Below are positions 1 through 8,757 of a DNA stretch of 64,000 nt, piece after piece. The translations under genes were made by a program, and so were the position numbers. The stretch covers positions 31,952,115 to 32,016,114 of the forward strand of contig NC_134573.1 in assembly GCF_050947875.1 (NCBI RefSeq), written 5' to 3'. A model generated the notes under the pieces. The model searched no databases. It had not been told where the DNA came from and was given only the letters and a program-made list of their open reading frames with translations. Source of the stretch: Dermacentor variabilis (lineage: Eukaryota > Arthropoda > Arachnida > Ixodida > Ixodidae). Positions within the stretch are counted from its first letter, which is position 1. Each line of letters opens with the position of its first letter.

Positions 1-683
1 TCTATGAAGAAAATAGTCGGCACCGAGGAGACAATTGAGGGCGTCGTCAACGCGAGGCAAGAGGTTGACGTCTTGATTGGTAATGCGCTTTAGATGAAGA
101 TAATCTACGCAAGAACGCCATGTGCCATCTTTGTTTTTAACAAGCACCATGGGTGACGCCCAAGGGATCGACGAAGGTTCAACAATGCTTTTCCAAGCAT
201 CTTGTTCACATCATCTCGAATAACCTTACGCTCTGAAGTAGAAACTTGATATGGCCGGCGATGAATAGGACTGACATCGCCAGCATTTATGTGATGCTTA
301 ACAATTGAAGCATGACCAAATTGACGATTGTTGAGGTCGAACATGTGGTAGGAAACCAAACGGCAACACAGAGCTGATGCTTGTTCAGGCGATAGGTCCG
401 CAGTAATCATGCGACGAAATGTTGCGTCAGGGCAAATAGCATCTTGTCGACATGAAGAATCTGAGCAGACGTCTACTGAAAACGCTGTGACGTGTTCATA
501 TCCTATAGCACGCAGCGTTGCAACCGATATGCGTTGGGGTAGAACTTCCTTTGTCAGGCCAATATTGATGACGGGGAGGCATGTGCGGTTATCGGTGACG
601 GTGACGACGGAGTGGGGTATGGTGATATTGCGTGTAAAAAGGATATCAGGAACAGGTGCGGCGACGTAATGACGATGAAGCAC
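1..683 (-). pseudogene. pol: Ty3/Gypsy pol: protease-RT linker and N-terminal reverse transcriptase
   Basis: The minus-strand frame reads a protease-RT linker and then the conserved entry to the Gypsy RT, with motif RRPYQVSTSERKVI followed in a shifted frame by WASPMVLVKNKDG and VDYLHLKRIT, and PRVDDALN near base 30. These correspond to RT fingers motifs of Ty3/Gypsy. The frame changes near 180-210, where KMLGK loses the frame of the following PSSIPWASP block. The open frame at the right end begins with GTG rather than ATG, so no real start is present. The catalytic YxDD lies outside the window. Function in life would be cDNA synthesis from element RNA; this copy cannot do it. Confidence 0.8.
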
Positions 684-692
684 AGGAAAATG

Positions 693-1086
693 TTATAGCA
701 AATCGACGAAAGTCAAGGCTTTAGGAAGCAAGTGGACGAAGGCGGTCGTACTAAAATTGTTCGGCAGTTCGGCACGAAAACGCGTGAGTAGAGGAATTTC
801 GAGGCAAAGGGTACCGGCAGCACAGTCGATCACAGCTGAATGCGCCGTAAGAATGTCGAGACCAAGGATTAAGTCATAGGGACAATTGGTCAGCACTGTA
901 AGAAGAACATGGACGTGATGGTCGGCAATTTATATGGGAAGTACACATTCCAGTGACGTCAACAGTGCTGCCATCGGCCTTGCGTACGACTCGTGTAGCA
1001 GCAGGTGTCAGAAACTTCTTCAGTCGACGACGGAGGTTACAACTCATTATGGACACTTGGGCTCCAGTATGTATTAACGCTGTCAT
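693..1086 (-). pseudogene. pro: Ty3/Gypsy aspartic protease remnant with lost catalytic Asp
   Basis: Two overlapping minus-strand frames (1086-874 and 896-693) make up a retropepsin-like domain: the flap-side segment ALIHTGAQVSIMS at 1083-1040, and the C-terminal LILGLDILTAHSAVID around 868-822. The signature D-T/S-G of retropepsins reads H-T-G here, so the catalytic aspartate codon has become His. A frameshift near 880-920 separates the halves. In a live element this enzyme cuts Gag and Pol; here it is inactive on two counts. Confidence 0.75.
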
Positions 1087-1406
1087 AGAGACACCATCGG
1101 CATGAACATCAAGTCATTTCTGGTTCGTTGGGAGCGTCAATAGAGGATTTCGACACGACGAAGATAATGCTGCACTATACCTAGGAGCTGCATGGACTAG
1201 TTTTCCGTCTGAGAGGGTTCATAATTGATCGTCGGCGAATAGCGGCGTGGTTGGGGCGACGGAGACCTACGGCGTTGAGTGGACAGCGAGCGAGCAGGAT
1301 GACTGTCATTGATGGATACGTCAGAGGTAGGGAGCATACGGCGAGGCGAGTAACGGCGTGGGTAGGCATATGGACGAGGGGACAGGTAAAAGGAGCTCGT
1401 CCAGGA

Positions 1407-1457
1407 GGTGCGGCAGCGGCGAGCAACCTGGCCAATGCGGAGGCAACGACGGCAAAT
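1407..1457 (-). pseudogene. Nucleocapsid zinc knuckle remnant (CCHC with His replaced)
   Basis: On the minus strand the codons at 1454-1413 give C-x2-C-x3-G-Q-x4-C, the spacing of a retroviral-type CCHC zinc knuckle (C-x2-C-x4-H-x4-C), with the His codon changed to CAG (Gln). It sits between the gag remnant and the protease remnant, where nucleocapsid belongs. In live elements it binds genomic RNA. Confidence 0.55.
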
Positions 1458-1521
1458 GGGCTTGTCGTCCGGTGTTCTCCACTCGGCGGGGTGGCGGTAT
1501 CTTGGAGGGGAATACAGATCG

Positions 1522-2342
1522 CTATGAGGCGTCAGGTCGGGAGGTCAGTCGGACGTCAGGTCGGGAGACGAAGCAGGTAGCAGGAAAACCTAGGTTTGCC
1601 AATTCTTGTCGCACAAATGTCTGAATGAGGTAGATCGCTGGGGCTGGTCGGTCAATTCTGGGGTCAAGTGACAGTGGATGGAATGGCGTAGGACTTGTAG
1701 CCTCGAGCTCGTGGCGAACAATACGTGTGACGTGCTCATATAAGGGTGGTGAACGGTGCTCATTTAAAGGTGATGAAGCGGTACGGTCGACGGAAAACGA
1801 CGTCGCAGCCATGTTAGGTAATGTGGAGAACTGTGGAATGACGCGGCGGCTTTTGGCTAGCTCAAAGTTGCGGTAATCCTTGACAATGACATCGATGGTG
1901 GACACATTGTTGAAGGCGAAGAAGTTCAACGCGTCGTCCGCTATGCCTTTGAGTACGTAGCCGACTTTGTCAACCCAGGCTATTTCCCCCTCGACTTTCC
2001 GTCAAAAGCGAACACGTCTTGTATGTATGAGACATATGATTAAGTAGAAGACTGAACTCGGGTATCAAGCGCTTTTCTAGCATCCAGCTGCGGACCGGTG
2101 CAATTACCAAAGAGTTAGCTGAGCTTCTCCTTGAAATCATCCGAGCTAGAGAACTCGTCCTCATGTATCCGGAACCATACACGAGGAGTGCACATCCAAG
2201 TAGAAGCGGACATTCGCTAGCTTAATGGCAGGGTCCCAGCGGTTGTTTCGGCAAACACGCTCATACAGACTGAGCCAGTCCTCAACATTGACATTATCTT
2301 GGCCGGAGAATACGCCAGGATAGCGGGGATTAGTAGCCGTAA
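1522..2342 (-). pseudogene. gag: Ty3/Gypsy gag remnant
   Basis: The minus strand at about 2330-2170 encodes FSGQDNVNVEDWLSLYERV and RWDPAIKLANVRFYLD, matching the pattern of Gypsy-type Gag (compare FHGDTYEDAEDWLDQYERVA in the element at 53 kb). Downstream segments lie in other frames: a piece with SSDDFKEKL-type sequence near 2140-2100 and a later capsid-like part at 1929-1700 (NFFAFNNVSTIDVIVKDYRN). At least two frameshifts are needed to join them. The N-terminus is missing where the RTE element's tRNA-like head begins. Confidence 0.65.
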
Positions 2343-2349
2343 GGTACGT

Positions 2350-2425
2350 GGTTGCAGCAGTGGCGTAGAGGTAGAACACTCGCCTCGCGTGCAAGAGGTC
2401 CGTGGTTAGAATCCCGGTGCCGCGC
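2350..2425 (+). promoter_or_regulatory. tRNA-like head with A-box and B-box-like motifs
   Basis: TGGCGTAGAGG at 2361-2371 fits the tRNA A box, and GGTTAGAATCC at 2404-2414 differs from the B-box consensus GGTTCGANTCC at one base. The 33-base gap and the CCTC...GAGG stem between them are tRNA-like. The sequence could act as an internal RNA polymerase III promoter, or it may be the head of a tRNA-derived SINE fused to, or inserted just before, the RTE leader. It is not a functional tRNA gene: there is no intact cloverleaf. Confidence 0.55.
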
Positions 2426-2699
2426 AATTTTTCACCGGATTAAAAAAAAATCCACGTGTTGATAAAATTGCATAAACAAGGCCTGGAGTGTGGCCTGATC
2501 CCGGTGACCGGAACCTGTAAAGCACTCCCTCACCAGAGCAGGATTGGCCACCCTGGTGCAGTACTTGGCCACAACCTCCTATATGAACACAACAATAAAG
2601 CCCCGGCCCTCAGTCCCCAGCAGCTGCGAAGCAACTGAGCACGGCGGTCAGACCTGCGACGCAGCAGAGGGTTCTAAAGATCCCTGGCTCCGGACAGCC

Positions 2700-3413
2700 G
2701 CCATTGGAATAAGAACCTGGCAACGTTTAACGCTAGAACGTTATCTAGTGAGGCAAGTCTAGCAGTGCTATTGCAGGAATTAGAGGGTAGTAAATGCGAT
2801 ATAATAGGGCTCAGTGAAGTTAGGAGGCCAAAAGAAGCGAATACAGTGCTAAAAAGCGGGCACGTCCTCTGCTACCGGCGCTTAGCGGATAGCGAGAACT
2901 AGGAGTCGGATTCCTGAATAATAAGAATATAGCTGGTAACATACTGGAATTCTATAGCATTAAAAATAGGTTGGAAGGTCTTCTTGTGAAACTTAATAAG
3001 AGGTACAAAATGAAGGTTGTACAGGTAGAGTGAAAACATACGCTCTACTGATGGGTGACTTCAATGCCAAGGTAGGCAAGAAGCAGGCTGGAGACAAGGC
3101 AGTGGGGGAATATGGCATAGGTACTAGGAATAGCTGGGGAGAGTTATTAGTAGAGTTTGCGGAACAGAATAATATTCGGATAAAGAATACCTTCCTCCGC
3201 AAGGGGGATAGCCGAAAGTGGACGTGGAGGAGCCAGAATGGCGAGACTAGAAATGATGTAGACTTCATACTCTGCGCTAACCCTAAAATCATACAAGATG
3301 TGGACGTGCTCGGCAAGGTGCGCGGCAGTGCCGATAGGATGGTAAGAGCTCCAATTAGCCTAGACCTGAGGAGGGAACGGAAGAAACTGGTACATAAGAA
3401 CCCGAACAATTAG
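2700..3413 (+). pseudogene. RTE endonuclease (EEP fold), frameshifted
   Basis: The N-terminal strand (NARTLSSEASLAVLLQELEG, about 2728-2788, then IGLSEVRRP) carries the glutamate that normally binds metal in exonuclease-endonuclease-phosphatase domains. The C-terminal half at 3030-3413 contains LLMGDFNAKVG (about 3042-3074) and TRNDVDFIL (about 3249-3275), the NxxVDF signature of RTE endonucleases. Between them the frame shifts around 2890-3030, and the open stretch at 3030 starts with GTG. In a live element this domain nicks the chromosomal target. The start codon cannot be fixed. Confidence 0.75.
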
Positions 3414-3506
3414 TTAGCGGTAAGAGGCAAAATAGAGGAATTCCGGATCAAGCTACAGAACATGTATTCGGCTTGAATTCAGGAAGAGGACCTTAGTGTT
3501 GAAACA

Positions 3507-4718
3507 ATGAACGTCAATCTTATGGACATCATTAAGGAGGGTGCAATAGAATTCGGTGGTAAGTCCGTTAGAGAGGATACCAGTAAGCTATCACAGGAGA
3601 CGAAAGATTTGATCAAGAAACGCCAATGCATAAAAGCCTCTAACCCTAGAGCTAGAATAGAACTTGGAGAACTTTCGAAGTTAATCAACAAGCTTAAGAC
3701 AGTTGACATAAGGAATTATAATATGGATAGAATTGAACATGCTCTCAGGAACGGAGGAAGCCTAATAGCAGTGAAGAAGAAACTAGGAATTGGCAAGAAT
3801 CATATGTATGTGTTAAGCGACAAAGCTGGCAATATTATTACTAATATGGATGAGATAGTTCAAGTGGCTGAAGAGTTCTATAGAGATTTATACAGTACCA
3901 GTGGCACCCACGACGATAATGGAAGAGAGAATAGTCTAGAGGAATTTGAAATCCCACAAGTAACACCGGAAGAAGTAAAGAAAGCCCTGGGAGCTATGCA
4001 AAGGGGGAAGGCAGCTGTGGAGGATCTGGTAACAGCAGATTTGTTGAAGGATGGTGGGCATATTGTTCTAGAGGAACTGGCCACCCTGTATACGCAATGG
4101 CTCATGTCCTCGAGCGTACCGGAATCTTGGAAGAACGCTAACATAATCCTAATCCATAAGAAAGGGGACGTCAAAGACTTGAAAAATTATAGACCGATCA
4201 GCTTACTGTCAGTTGCCTACAAACTATTTACTAAGGTATTCGCAAATAGAATCAGGAGCACCTTAGACTTCTGTCAAGGAAAGGACCAGGCAGGATTCCG
4301 TAAAGGCTACGCAGCAATAGACCATATTCAGACTATCAGTCAGGTGATAGAGAAATGTGGTGAATATAACCAACACTTGTATATAGCTTTCATTGATTAC
4401 GAGAAAGCATTTGATTCTGTCGAAACCTCAGCAGTCATAAAGGCCTTACGGAATCAGGGTGTAGACGAGCCGCATGTAAAAATACTGAGAGATATATATA
4501 GCGGCTCCACAGCCACCGTAGTCTTCCATAAAGAAAGCAACAAAATCCCAATAAAGAAAGGCGTCAGGCAGGGAGACGCGATCTCTCTAATGCTATTCAT
4601 AGCGTGTTCACAGGAAGTATTCAGAGACCTGGATTGGGAAGAATTGGGGATAAAACTTATTGGAGAATACTTTAGTAACTTGCGATTCGCTGCTGATATT
4701 GCCTTGCTTAGTAACTAA
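3507..4718 (+). pseudogene. RTE reverse transcriptase, active site mutated
   Basis: A 403-residue open frame from ATG 3507. The first ~110 residues are the linker after the endonuclease. RT motifs follow: PEEVKKALGAMQRGKAA (about 152-168), KKGDVKDLKNYRPISLLSV (about 218-236), QAGFRKGYAAIDH (about 261-273), FIDYEKAFDSVE (about 295-306), KKGVRQGDAISL (about 347-358) and the catalytic box at residues 394-397. That box reads FAAD (4686-4697) where RTs have F/YADD, so the first catalytic Asp is Ala. A TAA stops the frame at 4716-4718; the rest of the protein lies downstream in other frames. It would have copied element RNA at the nicked target. Confidence 0.8.
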
Positions 4719-5430
4719 GGGGACCAATTGCAATGCATGCTCACTGGCCCGGAGAGGCAAAGCAGAAGAATGGGCCTAAAAATTAATCTGCAGAAAACTA
4801 AAGTAATGTTTAAGAGTTTCGGAAGAGAACAGCAATTTACAATAGCTAGCGAGGCACTGGAAGTGGTAAGGAATACATCTACTTAGGGCAGGCAGTGACG
4901 CGGATCCGGATCATGAGACGGAAATCATCAGAATAAGAATGGGCTGGGGTGCGTTTGGCAGGCATCTCAGATCATGAACAGCAGGTTCCCATTATCCCTC
5001 AAGAGAAAAGTGTATAACAGATGTTTCTTACTAGTACTCACTTACGGGGCAGGAACCTGGAGGCTTACGAAAAGGGTTCTACTTAAATTGAGGACGACGC
5101 AACGAGCTATGTAAAAAAGAATGATGGGTGTAACGTTAAGGGATAAGAAAACAGCAGATTGGGTGAGGGAACAAACGTGAGTTAATGACATCTTAGTTGA
5201 AATCAAGAAAAAGAAATGGGCATGGGCAGGACATGTAATAAGGAGGGAAGATAACCGACGGTCATTAAGGCTTACGGACTGGATTCCAAGGGAAAGGAAG
5301 TGTAGCAGGGGGCGGCAGAAAGTTAGGTGGGCGGATGAGATTAAGAAGTTTCCAGGGACGACATGGCCACAATTAGTACATGACCGGGGTTGTTGGATAA
5401 GTATGGGAGAGGCCTTCGCCCTGTAGTGGA
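4719..5430 (+). pseudogene. RTE ORF C-terminal domain remnant
   Basis: After the stop at 4716 the family's C-terminal sequence continues in several frames: LKINLQKTKVMF (about 4770-4812), SRFPLSLKRKVY (about 4980-5015), TKRVLLKLRTTQR (about 5070-5105), WAWAGHVIRRED (about 5219-5254) and RGRQKVRWADEIKKF (about 5311-5351). The same blocks are visible in copy B at 34458-35133 and, on the minus strand, in copy C. At least three frame changes and stops occur here. The GHVIRR...W segment is the typical RTE C-terminus. Confidence 0.75.
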
Positions 5431-5439
5431 GGTAACCCG

Positions 5440-5485
5440 GCTGATGATGACGATGATGATGATGATGATGACGACGACGACGACG
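5440..5485 (+). repeat. GAT/GAC trinucleotide tail of RTE copy A
   Basis: A run of GATGATGAC-type triplets ends the RTE copy. Short tandem tails in place of poly(A) are typical of RTE elements. Copies B (about 35148-35160) and C (36704-36724 on the minus strand) end the same way. Confidence 0.8.
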
Positions 5486-6029
5486 TGGTTGTCGGGGTCT
5501 CAGGAATAGAAGCAGAAGCGCTGTCGTCACCGGGCGCCACGGCGGAAATAAGGACGGTGTGGCCGCTTCAGAGCTCCGTGGCGAGGACGGGGAATGGCAC
5601 ACTTCAACAAAATATTATGCGAACGAAGCATTGAGAACTGGTTACTATTTACAAGGTATACTTACACAGCATAGCTGCAGCGCTGGCCAGTTCAGCCGAC
5701 AGCTTGAGAGCCACAGAGCGTTCGTCGTCTTCGTAGGAGCGCCAGCGTGCATCGTCCACAAGAAACGCGCAGTATATGCGTGCATCAATAAATATATATG
5801 ACTGTTCAGTTTTAAACATTGCACATAAGTAAAGGGTTTGACCACCTGTTGTTGAGAATGGTAAAAGGCCAGTAATTCATCAACACTCATGTTACTCCCT
5901 CATAGTATTTCCCATGGTGCCCTCCATCCCTCCCTGTCCCCTGCCGCCCTACTCAATTCCCGCTAGGTTTCATATCTGTTTAGTTCGCAGTTCTCCAAGA
6001 GCAATGTGATAAATTGTCTGCTCTCAATG
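5486..6029. other. Non-coding stretch, nothing recognised
   Basis: Only short, unconserved open frames occur. A polyadenylation-like AATAAA lies near 5788, but no gene is seen upstream of it on either strand apart from the RTE tail. Confidence 0.5.
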
Positions 6030-7449
6030 TACATTATTAGAGCGACGGATTACTTGCATGCCTAATTTACTACAAATACCATAATTAAACACCCGTTGTT
6101 GAGGTATACCTACATATTGCCCACAACGCACCCTTTATTTTGGCCAATTATAAACAAAATGCCCTGTTTACTTCACCGAGGACATCGCTGAAAGCTAGCC
6201 TGAACACGTTATGACACCTTAAATATGGAAAGAAAAACTACAGCACAGTAAATGTTTGCAACACTTCTCATTCGACCAGGAACGTAAAAAAATTGTCGCA
6301 CATTGCAGCTACCATGTCCCCCGTCTGCGTTTCAGAAAATATAGACCAGTTGTAACCTGCACCTTTGTAGGGACACTTGGAAGCATGACTTATAGTAGCC
6401 ACATTGCACGCTCTAATAGCGTTTCCATATCGTACCACCAATTCTCGCTAAATTTGGTCTTGATGCCGTATATAGTTCTGCCAGGGCAGCAGTTACCAAT
6501 TCTTCCCGGCTCGTTAGATACGTTCATAACACTCTAGAGTGCTCGCGTGCGTAGTTTATTGCAAAATTCCCAATTATCGACGTATTATTAACTTTACCTA
6601 CATTTTAGAAATGAACTTGTCTTTATAGTCACCAAACAACGAATTTGCCTCCTTTATTTCAGAGAGGACACTAGGCGAATCTTACGCATGCAAACGTAAA
6701 AAGGAAAACTATGAGGGTTCAACATTTATTCTTAAAGCTTCCAGGTGAGCTAGAAACGTTAACACTACGCGACACATTGCTCTTAAAACGCTTCCTATTC
6801 TTTCAAACTAGAAAATCTATTAAACACAGAATTCTCCTGAGGCATTGGGAAACCTGGTGTGATACAGCAGCGTGATACTTTCTAACACTCGCTGATAATT
6901 TACTTTTTCACTTTTATTTGATCAACACACTTTTACCATCGCATATCAACTTGGCGGGCTGTTCCTCCTACGTTCGTGAAATTTGACCTCAATTGTAGTT
7001 TTGATTACGTCAGCGCGGCCGTCTAGGTTTCGCACCGCTGGTAAACCAGATTAATAACCCTATGGACCACTTGCATATGCATTATACAGGAAAATGCCCA
7101 TCTAACACTTCCATTTGGAAGATTGCCTACACATTGGTCATATGACGCCCCTAATTTTCCCCCGATATAAACAAGATGTCTTGTTTAGCTCACTGTGGAC
7201 ACTGTAAAAACAAACGACAAATCTCGTGTGATGTACGAGAACACACGCAAAAACGATGGTTAATTAATTATCTACAGCGCTTCTATTTAAAGCAGGAAAG
7301 TGAAACTTAGACAACGCATTGTGTTTGTAATTTTCTCTATTTTTACGGAATGTCAACCGTCTCGTGTGTTGTTTTAGGAGTTTGGGAAACATTTAGATTA
7401 GCGGCAGTATGGCATTCTGGAACACTTCAATGATTAACTTTCTACAAAG
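6030..7449. repeat. Three highly diverged ~500-520 bp tandem repeat units
   Basis: Three stretches share the same ordered landmarks. ACTTGCAT plus CCTACATATTG (about 6050-6118) recurs as ACTTGCATATGC plus CCTACACATTGG (about 7069-7140), with a weaker CCTACATTTTAG near 6597. ATAAACAAAATGCCCTGTTTA (about 6150) recurs as ATAAACAAGATGTCTTGTTTA (about 7166), with a weaker CCTCCTTTATTTCAGAGAGGA near 6648. CGCACATTGC (6297), CGACACATTGC (6769) and CAACGCATTG (7312) also line up. The spacing is about 500-520 bp. No gene is seen. This looks like an old satellite-like array; the repeat is inferred by eye. Confidence 0.45.
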
Positions 7450-7736
7450 GGGCACGGCGGACCATCGACAAGCATGTGGCTTAAGCCGTTCTGCTACCTC
7501 GTGCAGGTGCTTGCTCATGGCCTGGCCGGATTAACGATACTACAACTGCCGCAGCCTGACCAGTCTTCAAGAAATGCAATCGACCATCCCTATCTACGAA
7601 ACTTCGCCACGTGCACTTGGACCATAACTAGAACACCGATTCCACGTCACTGCTTTCATGATGCCAATCCTTCGCTGTTTCGGAACGCGTCACTTGAGGC
7701 GCCACCTATTCTTCACGTGACGTCGACGCGTCGGTG

Positions 7737-7770
7737 TATAAAGGAGCAGCTCCAGACGTATACTTTCAGT
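7737..7770 (+). promoter_or_regulatory. Core promoter of monomer 1: TATA box and initiator
   Basis: TATAAA at 7737-7742 and TCAGT at 7766-7770 (the arthropod initiator consensus, A+1 at 7768). The TATA start lies 31 bases upstream of the A, the canonical RNA polymerase II spacing. Transcription would begin with AGTGGGCACGG, the first bases of the next monomer. Confidence 0.7.
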
Positions 7771-8057
7771 GGGCACGGTGGACCATCGACAAGCATGTGG
7801 CTTAAACCGTTCTGCTATCTCGTGCAGGTGCTTGCTCATGGCCTGGCCGGATCGACGATACTACAACTGCCGCAGCCTGACCAGTCTTCAAGAAATGCAA
7901 TCGACCATCCCTATCTACGAAACTTCGCCACGTGCACTTGGACCACAACTAGAACACCGATGCCACGTCACTGCTTCCATGATGCCAATCCTTCGCTGTT
8001 TTGGGACGCGACACTTGAGGCGCCACCTATTCTTCACGTGACGTGGACGCGCCGGTG

Positions 8058-8091
8058 TATAAAGGAGCAGCTCCAGACGTATACTTTCAGT
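8058..8091 (+). promoter_or_regulatory. Core promoter of monomer 2: TATA box and initiator
   Basis: TATAAA at 8058-8063 and TCAGT at 8087-8091, with the same 31-base spacing (A+1 at 8089). An RNA from here would have only 27 untranslated bases before ATG 8116, the most likely ORF1 start. Confidence 0.7.
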
Positions 8092-8115
8092 GGGCACGGC
8101 GGACCATCGACAAGC

Positions 8116-8757
8116 ATGCGGCTTAAACCGTGCTGCTACCTCGTGCAGGTTAGCAACTGCTATAGTACGACGAGAAATGATTCTCGCGGTCTTTTGGTCT
8201 TGTCGTGCCCCCTACGGTGTGCTTCTATTGTCCATGACGTGTACTGCGTGTGCTTGCTGCTGATGTGCGGCGACATTGAGTTAAATCCCGGCCCCGCTGA
8301 CGGTAGTGGGGCTTCTATCGAATCTATGCTGAAAGAATTGCTGTCTGGTCAGAACAAGTTGGCAGCGGACGTGACTGCGCTCAGGGAGCAACAGAATAAG
8401 GTGGAAAACGTTGTAGCTGATTGGGGAGCCAGATTCATTGAATTAGAAAAACGAGCCTCGCGTGTAGATGAATTTGAGCGTACAGTGAAATCACTGCAGG
8501 AAAAGTTGACTGATCTGGAGGATAGGAGCAGGAGATCCAATCTGGTAGGCTTTGGCATTCCGGAGGATGCCAGTGAAACTGAGCCTATTCTTCAAAATAA
8601 AGTTCTTCATGAGGTGTTCTCTGCAAAGATTGCTGTTCCTTGCAAATCCGTCGGCCGAATTCATCGTCTTGGTAGCAAAGGTAACAAGAGACCAGTCATT
8701 ATTTACTTCCAGGATTTTACCGTAAAACAGCTTGTCTTAAAAAAGCGTACAAATTAA
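8116..8757 (+). CDS. LINE ORF1 protein with N-terminal hydrophobic leader and 2A peptide
   Basis: The chosen start is ATG 8116 in the third, partial monomer; the frame also stays open back to ATG 7474 only because monomers are 321 bp. Residues 1-59 form a leader with a hydrophobic, Cys-rich stretch (about 26-51) ending in GDIELNPG; Pro60 follows. DIELNPGP (8272-8295) fits the 2A consensus D(V/I)ExNPGP, where the ribosome skips the Gly-Pro bond. The body starting at Pro60 has a coiled coil (about 75-135: ELEKRASRVDEFERTVKSL, KLTDLEDRSRR), then an RNA-binding-like region (NLVGFGIPE, SVGRIHRLGSKGNKRPVIIYF), as in L1-type ORF1 proteins. The frame ends at TAA 8755; the tail continues after a frameshift. 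Role: RNA-binding chaperone of the element particle. Confidence 0.75.
   Translation: MRLKPCCYLVQVSNCYSTTRNDSRGLLVLSCPLRCASIVHDVYCVCLLLMCGDIELNPGPADGSGASIESMLKELLSGQNKLAADVTALREQQNKVENVVADWGARFIELEKRASRVDEFERTVKSLQEKLTDLEDRSRRSNLVGFGIPEDASETEPILQNKVLHEVFSAKIAVPCKSVGRIHRLGSKGNKRPVIIYFQDFTVKQLVLKKRTN

Larger units (their letters stand above)
1..2342 (-). mobile_element. Decayed Ty3/Gypsy LTR retrotransposon (Gypsy-1), 3' part cut by window edge
   Basis: Reading right to left on the minus strand, remnants follow Ty3/Gypsy order: gag (about 2342-1522), a zinc knuckle (1413-1454), aspartic protease (1086-693) and the start of the reverse transcriptase (about 300-1). The rest of pol and the 3' LTR would lie left of base 1. 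No LTR is seen on the right, because the gag N-terminus is cut at about 2342 by the RTE element that follows. Several frames and stops interrupt the coding sequence, so the element is dead. It resembles the better preserved element at 48.7-53.9 kb in gag and pol order, but is a different, older family member. Confidence 0.8.
2343..5485 (+). mobile_element. RTE-type LINE, copy A, near full length but broken
   Basis: About 3.1 kb, the usual length of RTE elements. Order: tRNA-like head (about 2350-2425), 5' leader, apurinic-type endonuclease (about 2700-3413), reverse transcriptase (3507-4718 and beyond), C-terminal domain to about 5430, and a GAT/GAC tail (5440-5485). RTE identity rests on MGDFNAKVG in the endonuclease, FIDYEKAFDSV and GVRQGDAISL in the RT, the short 3' end and the microsatellite tail. 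It carries several frameshifts, in-frame stops and a mutated RT active site, so it is not autonomous. It interrupts the gag of Gypsy-1. Copies B (33.8-35.2 kb) and C (36.7-38.8 kb, minus) belong to the same family. Confidence 0.8.
7450..8150 (+). repeat. 321 bp tandem 5' monomers (two full, one partial)
   Basis: GGCACGG followed by CGGACCATCGACAAGCATG recurs at 7451, 7772 and 8093, exactly 321 bp apart. Monomers 1 and 2 are about 95% alike; the third diverges after GTGCAGGT at 8150 into unique ORF1 sequence. Each full monomer ends in a TATA box and initiator that would drive the next unit. This resembles promoter monomers of mouse L1 and of some insect LINEs. Because 321 is a multiple of three, one frame stays open through all monomers from ATG 7474 into ORF1. 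Confidence 0.9.

Noticed and set aside
2350..2425. A functional tRNA gene
   Set aside because: The boxes are tRNA-like but the acceptor stem does not pair and the B box has a mismatch.
5042..5602. A 186-codon minus-strand ORF with a His run
   Set aside because: It is the antisense of the RTE C-terminus; the His run is the GAT tail read backwards.
7474..8115. A 427-codon ORF starting at ATG 7474 taken as one protein
   Set aside because: The first 214 codons are the 321 bp promoter monomers, open only because the period is a multiple of three. The ORF1 start is more likely ATG 8116. The read-through idea is kept as a separate, lower-certainty finding.
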